Positions 61,891-64,000 of a DNA stretch of 64,000 nucleotides are shown here, piece by piece (position 1 is the stretch's first letter; the number at the start of each line of letters is the position of its first letter). A program made the position numbers and the translations under genes. Origin of the DNA: Torymus aiolomorphi (lineage: Eukaryota > Arthropoda > Insecta > Hymenoptera > Torymidae); NCBI GenBank assembly GCA_036365515.1, contig CM070874.1, positions 98,562,442 through 98,626,441 on the forward strand. The letters are read 5' to 3'. The notes under the pieces are model-generated. The model was not told where the DNA came from, did not search any database, and worked only from the letters and a program-made list of their open reading frames with translations.

Positions 61891-62190
61891 ACTGAGAGAA
61901 GGATTTCATAACAGTTAGTATATTTATTAACAGTTAAAATGGGATTCTTGATTTTGGGCGAAATAAGCGCATATCAACCGTTAGAATACCCACTGCTTGT
62001 AGTAAACACGAAAATTCTTCAAGTACATATTGAAGTTTCGAAGAATATAAACAATTCAAATAATTAATAGTACATTTCGATACGAGTGCGGAAGGTGATT
62101 ATTTATCTTATATAAAGTTTTTCGTATGAGAAAAATCACACATGAAGTAAAAATCTTAATCAATTTAAGTTATGATTTTGAGGTTAGAGT
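61891..62190. repeat. Fragments of two repeat families
   Basis: CACTGAGAGAAGGATTTCAT at 61891 is a left end of the MITE family at 40039. 62068-62190 (CATTTCGATACGAGTGCGGAAGG..., TTATGATTTTGAGGTTAGAGTGG) matches the 383-bp unit at 31747. Confidence 0.7.
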
Positions 62191-63505
62191 GGTATTACTG
62201 GTTAGTTGGTATGACTGGTATGATTTTAAACTCTACATATTAACATTAAAAATTTTGTAGCAAGATAAGTGATATGAAGTCTTCAAATGATACTCAATTA
62301 CAGAATGTCTTATGGTTGCATGATTTAACATTTTTATGGTTTTTATCAATTTTCAATGTGCTGTATAATTTTTTCCTTAGCTCTGGCCATAAACTTTTTT
62401 TTTTTAAATTAAAGTATTTTGTCCAAAGAATTGAAAAAAAACTTTGGTGGAGAATCTGGTACTGGCGTAGTCCTTACTTTTGGTCGATGAAGGTATACCA
62501 AAAATCAACCAATCAGAGACTTTCAAAAAGGGTCATAAAAAAAATACTGGTATATTCTACAAATAAAATGCAAATTTTTTCCCATTCAATGTTCTATATA
62601 AAAAGTTTCAAGATTTTGAATAAAAAAAATGAATAAACTTGGATTTTAACCAAAAATTGCAAAAACTTTGAATTTTCAATGTTGTATAACTCTTTTATTT
62701 ATGCAAATATCGACCTAAAATTTGAGGAACATGTTTTTTTCATAAAAAACTAAAGGTAAACGAGTTTTGAGCGATTTTAAAATTTTGACATGCTCACTTC
62801 ACCTGAAACATCCCATATATATGGGTCGTTCTTGTACTTTTCGGTCATAACCGGTCGCAGGGGGTCTTCAGATTTAATCGCTGATTTTTCATGTGAAAGT
62901 ACATATAGAAAAAGTGAGAAAACCCCAATATTAGCCCCATATCCAATATTGAGACAGCTACACTGTGCTGAATTTCGAGAAATGGTCAAAAATGGCTATT
63001 TTCAAAAAATTCTGTGCGGCGCTTTTTTCGATCGATTTGAATGACTCAAGAAGGAATTTTTTTTGTTATTTTGTCAAACTTTAGAAAAAAAATTTGTGGA
63101 ATAAAAATAACTTAATGCAATTTTTACACAAAGGAAAACATGAATCTAAATATTTTAGTTTTTTAGGTTATCTTTCAACCTTTGTAGTTCTTCGAGTTTT
63201 ATAGATATTGAGATCGGGTAGGGCCTATTTTCTTCATCTTGAAAAGGCGTTTCATTTTCACTCGGCCATCGAATGACATAATCAATTACAAGCAAATATA
63301 CAGCTCTTTAAAAATGATCGATTTTCGAAAATCGCGATGTTGGCACCCCTGTAATTTTTTTCTATCAAAATCGATTCGGCTCATATTAGGCGAAAAAAAG
63401 AGTTTTAACCTTCTAGAAAACGAGCTAATTGGTTTCGTTCAGTGTTTTGTATATTTGGAAAAGTTACGAATTTTTCAAAATGGCGGTTTTATGTATACGT
63501 AATCA
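62191..63505. other. AT-rich spacer, nothing recognised
   Basis: Open frames at 62274-62636, 62790-63044 and 63239-63502 have no family resemblance and AT-driven composition. A repeat origin is possible. Confidence 0.4.
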
Positions 63506-63509
63506 TTAA

Positions 63510-63868
63510 GGGCATGTTACACCTAGTGGTTTCTGAGGCCAAAATCAGCTGAATCAATGAATTTCCATGGATCTAAATTACTTGAAATTCATGTATTTAT
63601 TGCCCGAAGAGTTGAAAATATTAAAAATATTTTATTAAATAATTTTACAATGCTAAAAACGACAAAAAAATTACTAAAACTCTTAAAATTAAGCAATTTA
63701 AAGTGGTTTTTCAATTTTTAAAAATACTTAATCAAATAATTTTAATATTTTTAACTCTTCGGGCCATTACTGCATGAATTTTAAGTAACTTAGGACTTGT
63801 AACATGAAAATCCATAGAATACTTTTCTTTTAAAAAGGCCTCAGAAGCTACTACGTGTAAGACCCCCT
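63510..63868. mobile_element. TTAA-flanked palindromic element, 359 bp
   Basis: TTAA precedes GGGCATGTTACACCTAGTGG and follows CTACTACGTGTAAGACCCCC. TTTCTGAGGCC / GGCCTCAGAA and AACTCTTCGGGC / GCCCGAAGAGTT continue the inverted symmetry. Confidence 0.85.
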
Positions 63869-64000
63869 TTAATACGTAAAACAGAAATCATCAGTTTCTT
63901 GTTTGAGCTTCCACAGCAAAATTTATATTGATACATATTTTTACTATCCCATTTTTTTTAACATTGTTTCTATATCTATAAGAGCTCTCTTGTCTGTAAC

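Overview
This window looks like gene-poor, repeat-dense nuclear DNA from an animal, most likely an insect. It is AT-rich, has long (CA)n, (GA)n and (TA)n microsatellites, and carries a P-superfamily transposase, a Gypsy-type gag remnant, a Mutator-like transposase remnant and many inverted-repeat elements. I found no host gene I can defend. The species cannot be told from the sequence.

The one well preserved coding unit is a P-superfamily transposon at 44407-48870, transcribed on the minus strand. It has perfect 25-bp terminal inverted repeats and is flanked by a 10-bp direct repeat. It reads as a four-exon transposase of about 958 residues. The first intron appears to be a GC-AG intron that splits the THAP zinc finger between its third and fourth metal ligands. 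The DDE residues are present, so the element may be recently active.

Most of the rest is layered non-autonomous elements. 1-5400: (TA)n, an AT-rich repeat, a 338-bp palindrome, a gag fragment and a tRNA-like module. 5440-7690: a palindrome-rich element, then a nested palindrome whose central loop holds a complete type III hammerhead ribozyme. 8800-16100: small elements, a coding fragment, microsatellites and CpG-rich DNA without recognisable exons. 16129-22031: two elements with CACTGAG ends and internal tRNA-like modules around a 1.8-kb foldback. 22032-28550: almost featureless apart from one element at 25407-26522. 28800-31301: a foldback with three further insertions inside. 31747-32512: a 383-bp tandem duplication. 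36494-38030: another foldback interrupted by an LTR-like segment. 38894-42832: a chain of short palindromes, two with minimal hammerhead motifs.

From 48886 to 55780 there are Helitron-like 3' ends, a phased heptamer array, TTAA-flanked elements and a 431-bp palindrome. 55880-58911 holds minisatellites, a solo LTR, repeats of a conserved core with changing flanks, and a ~200-bp (CA)n tract. 59086-61876 holds a broken Mutator-like transposase with an element inserted in it. The end carries another TTAA-flanked element.

The most interesting signals are three hammerhead motifs carried by palindromic DNA elements, and hairpins built on the same GCGAAGC core in several unrelated elements.
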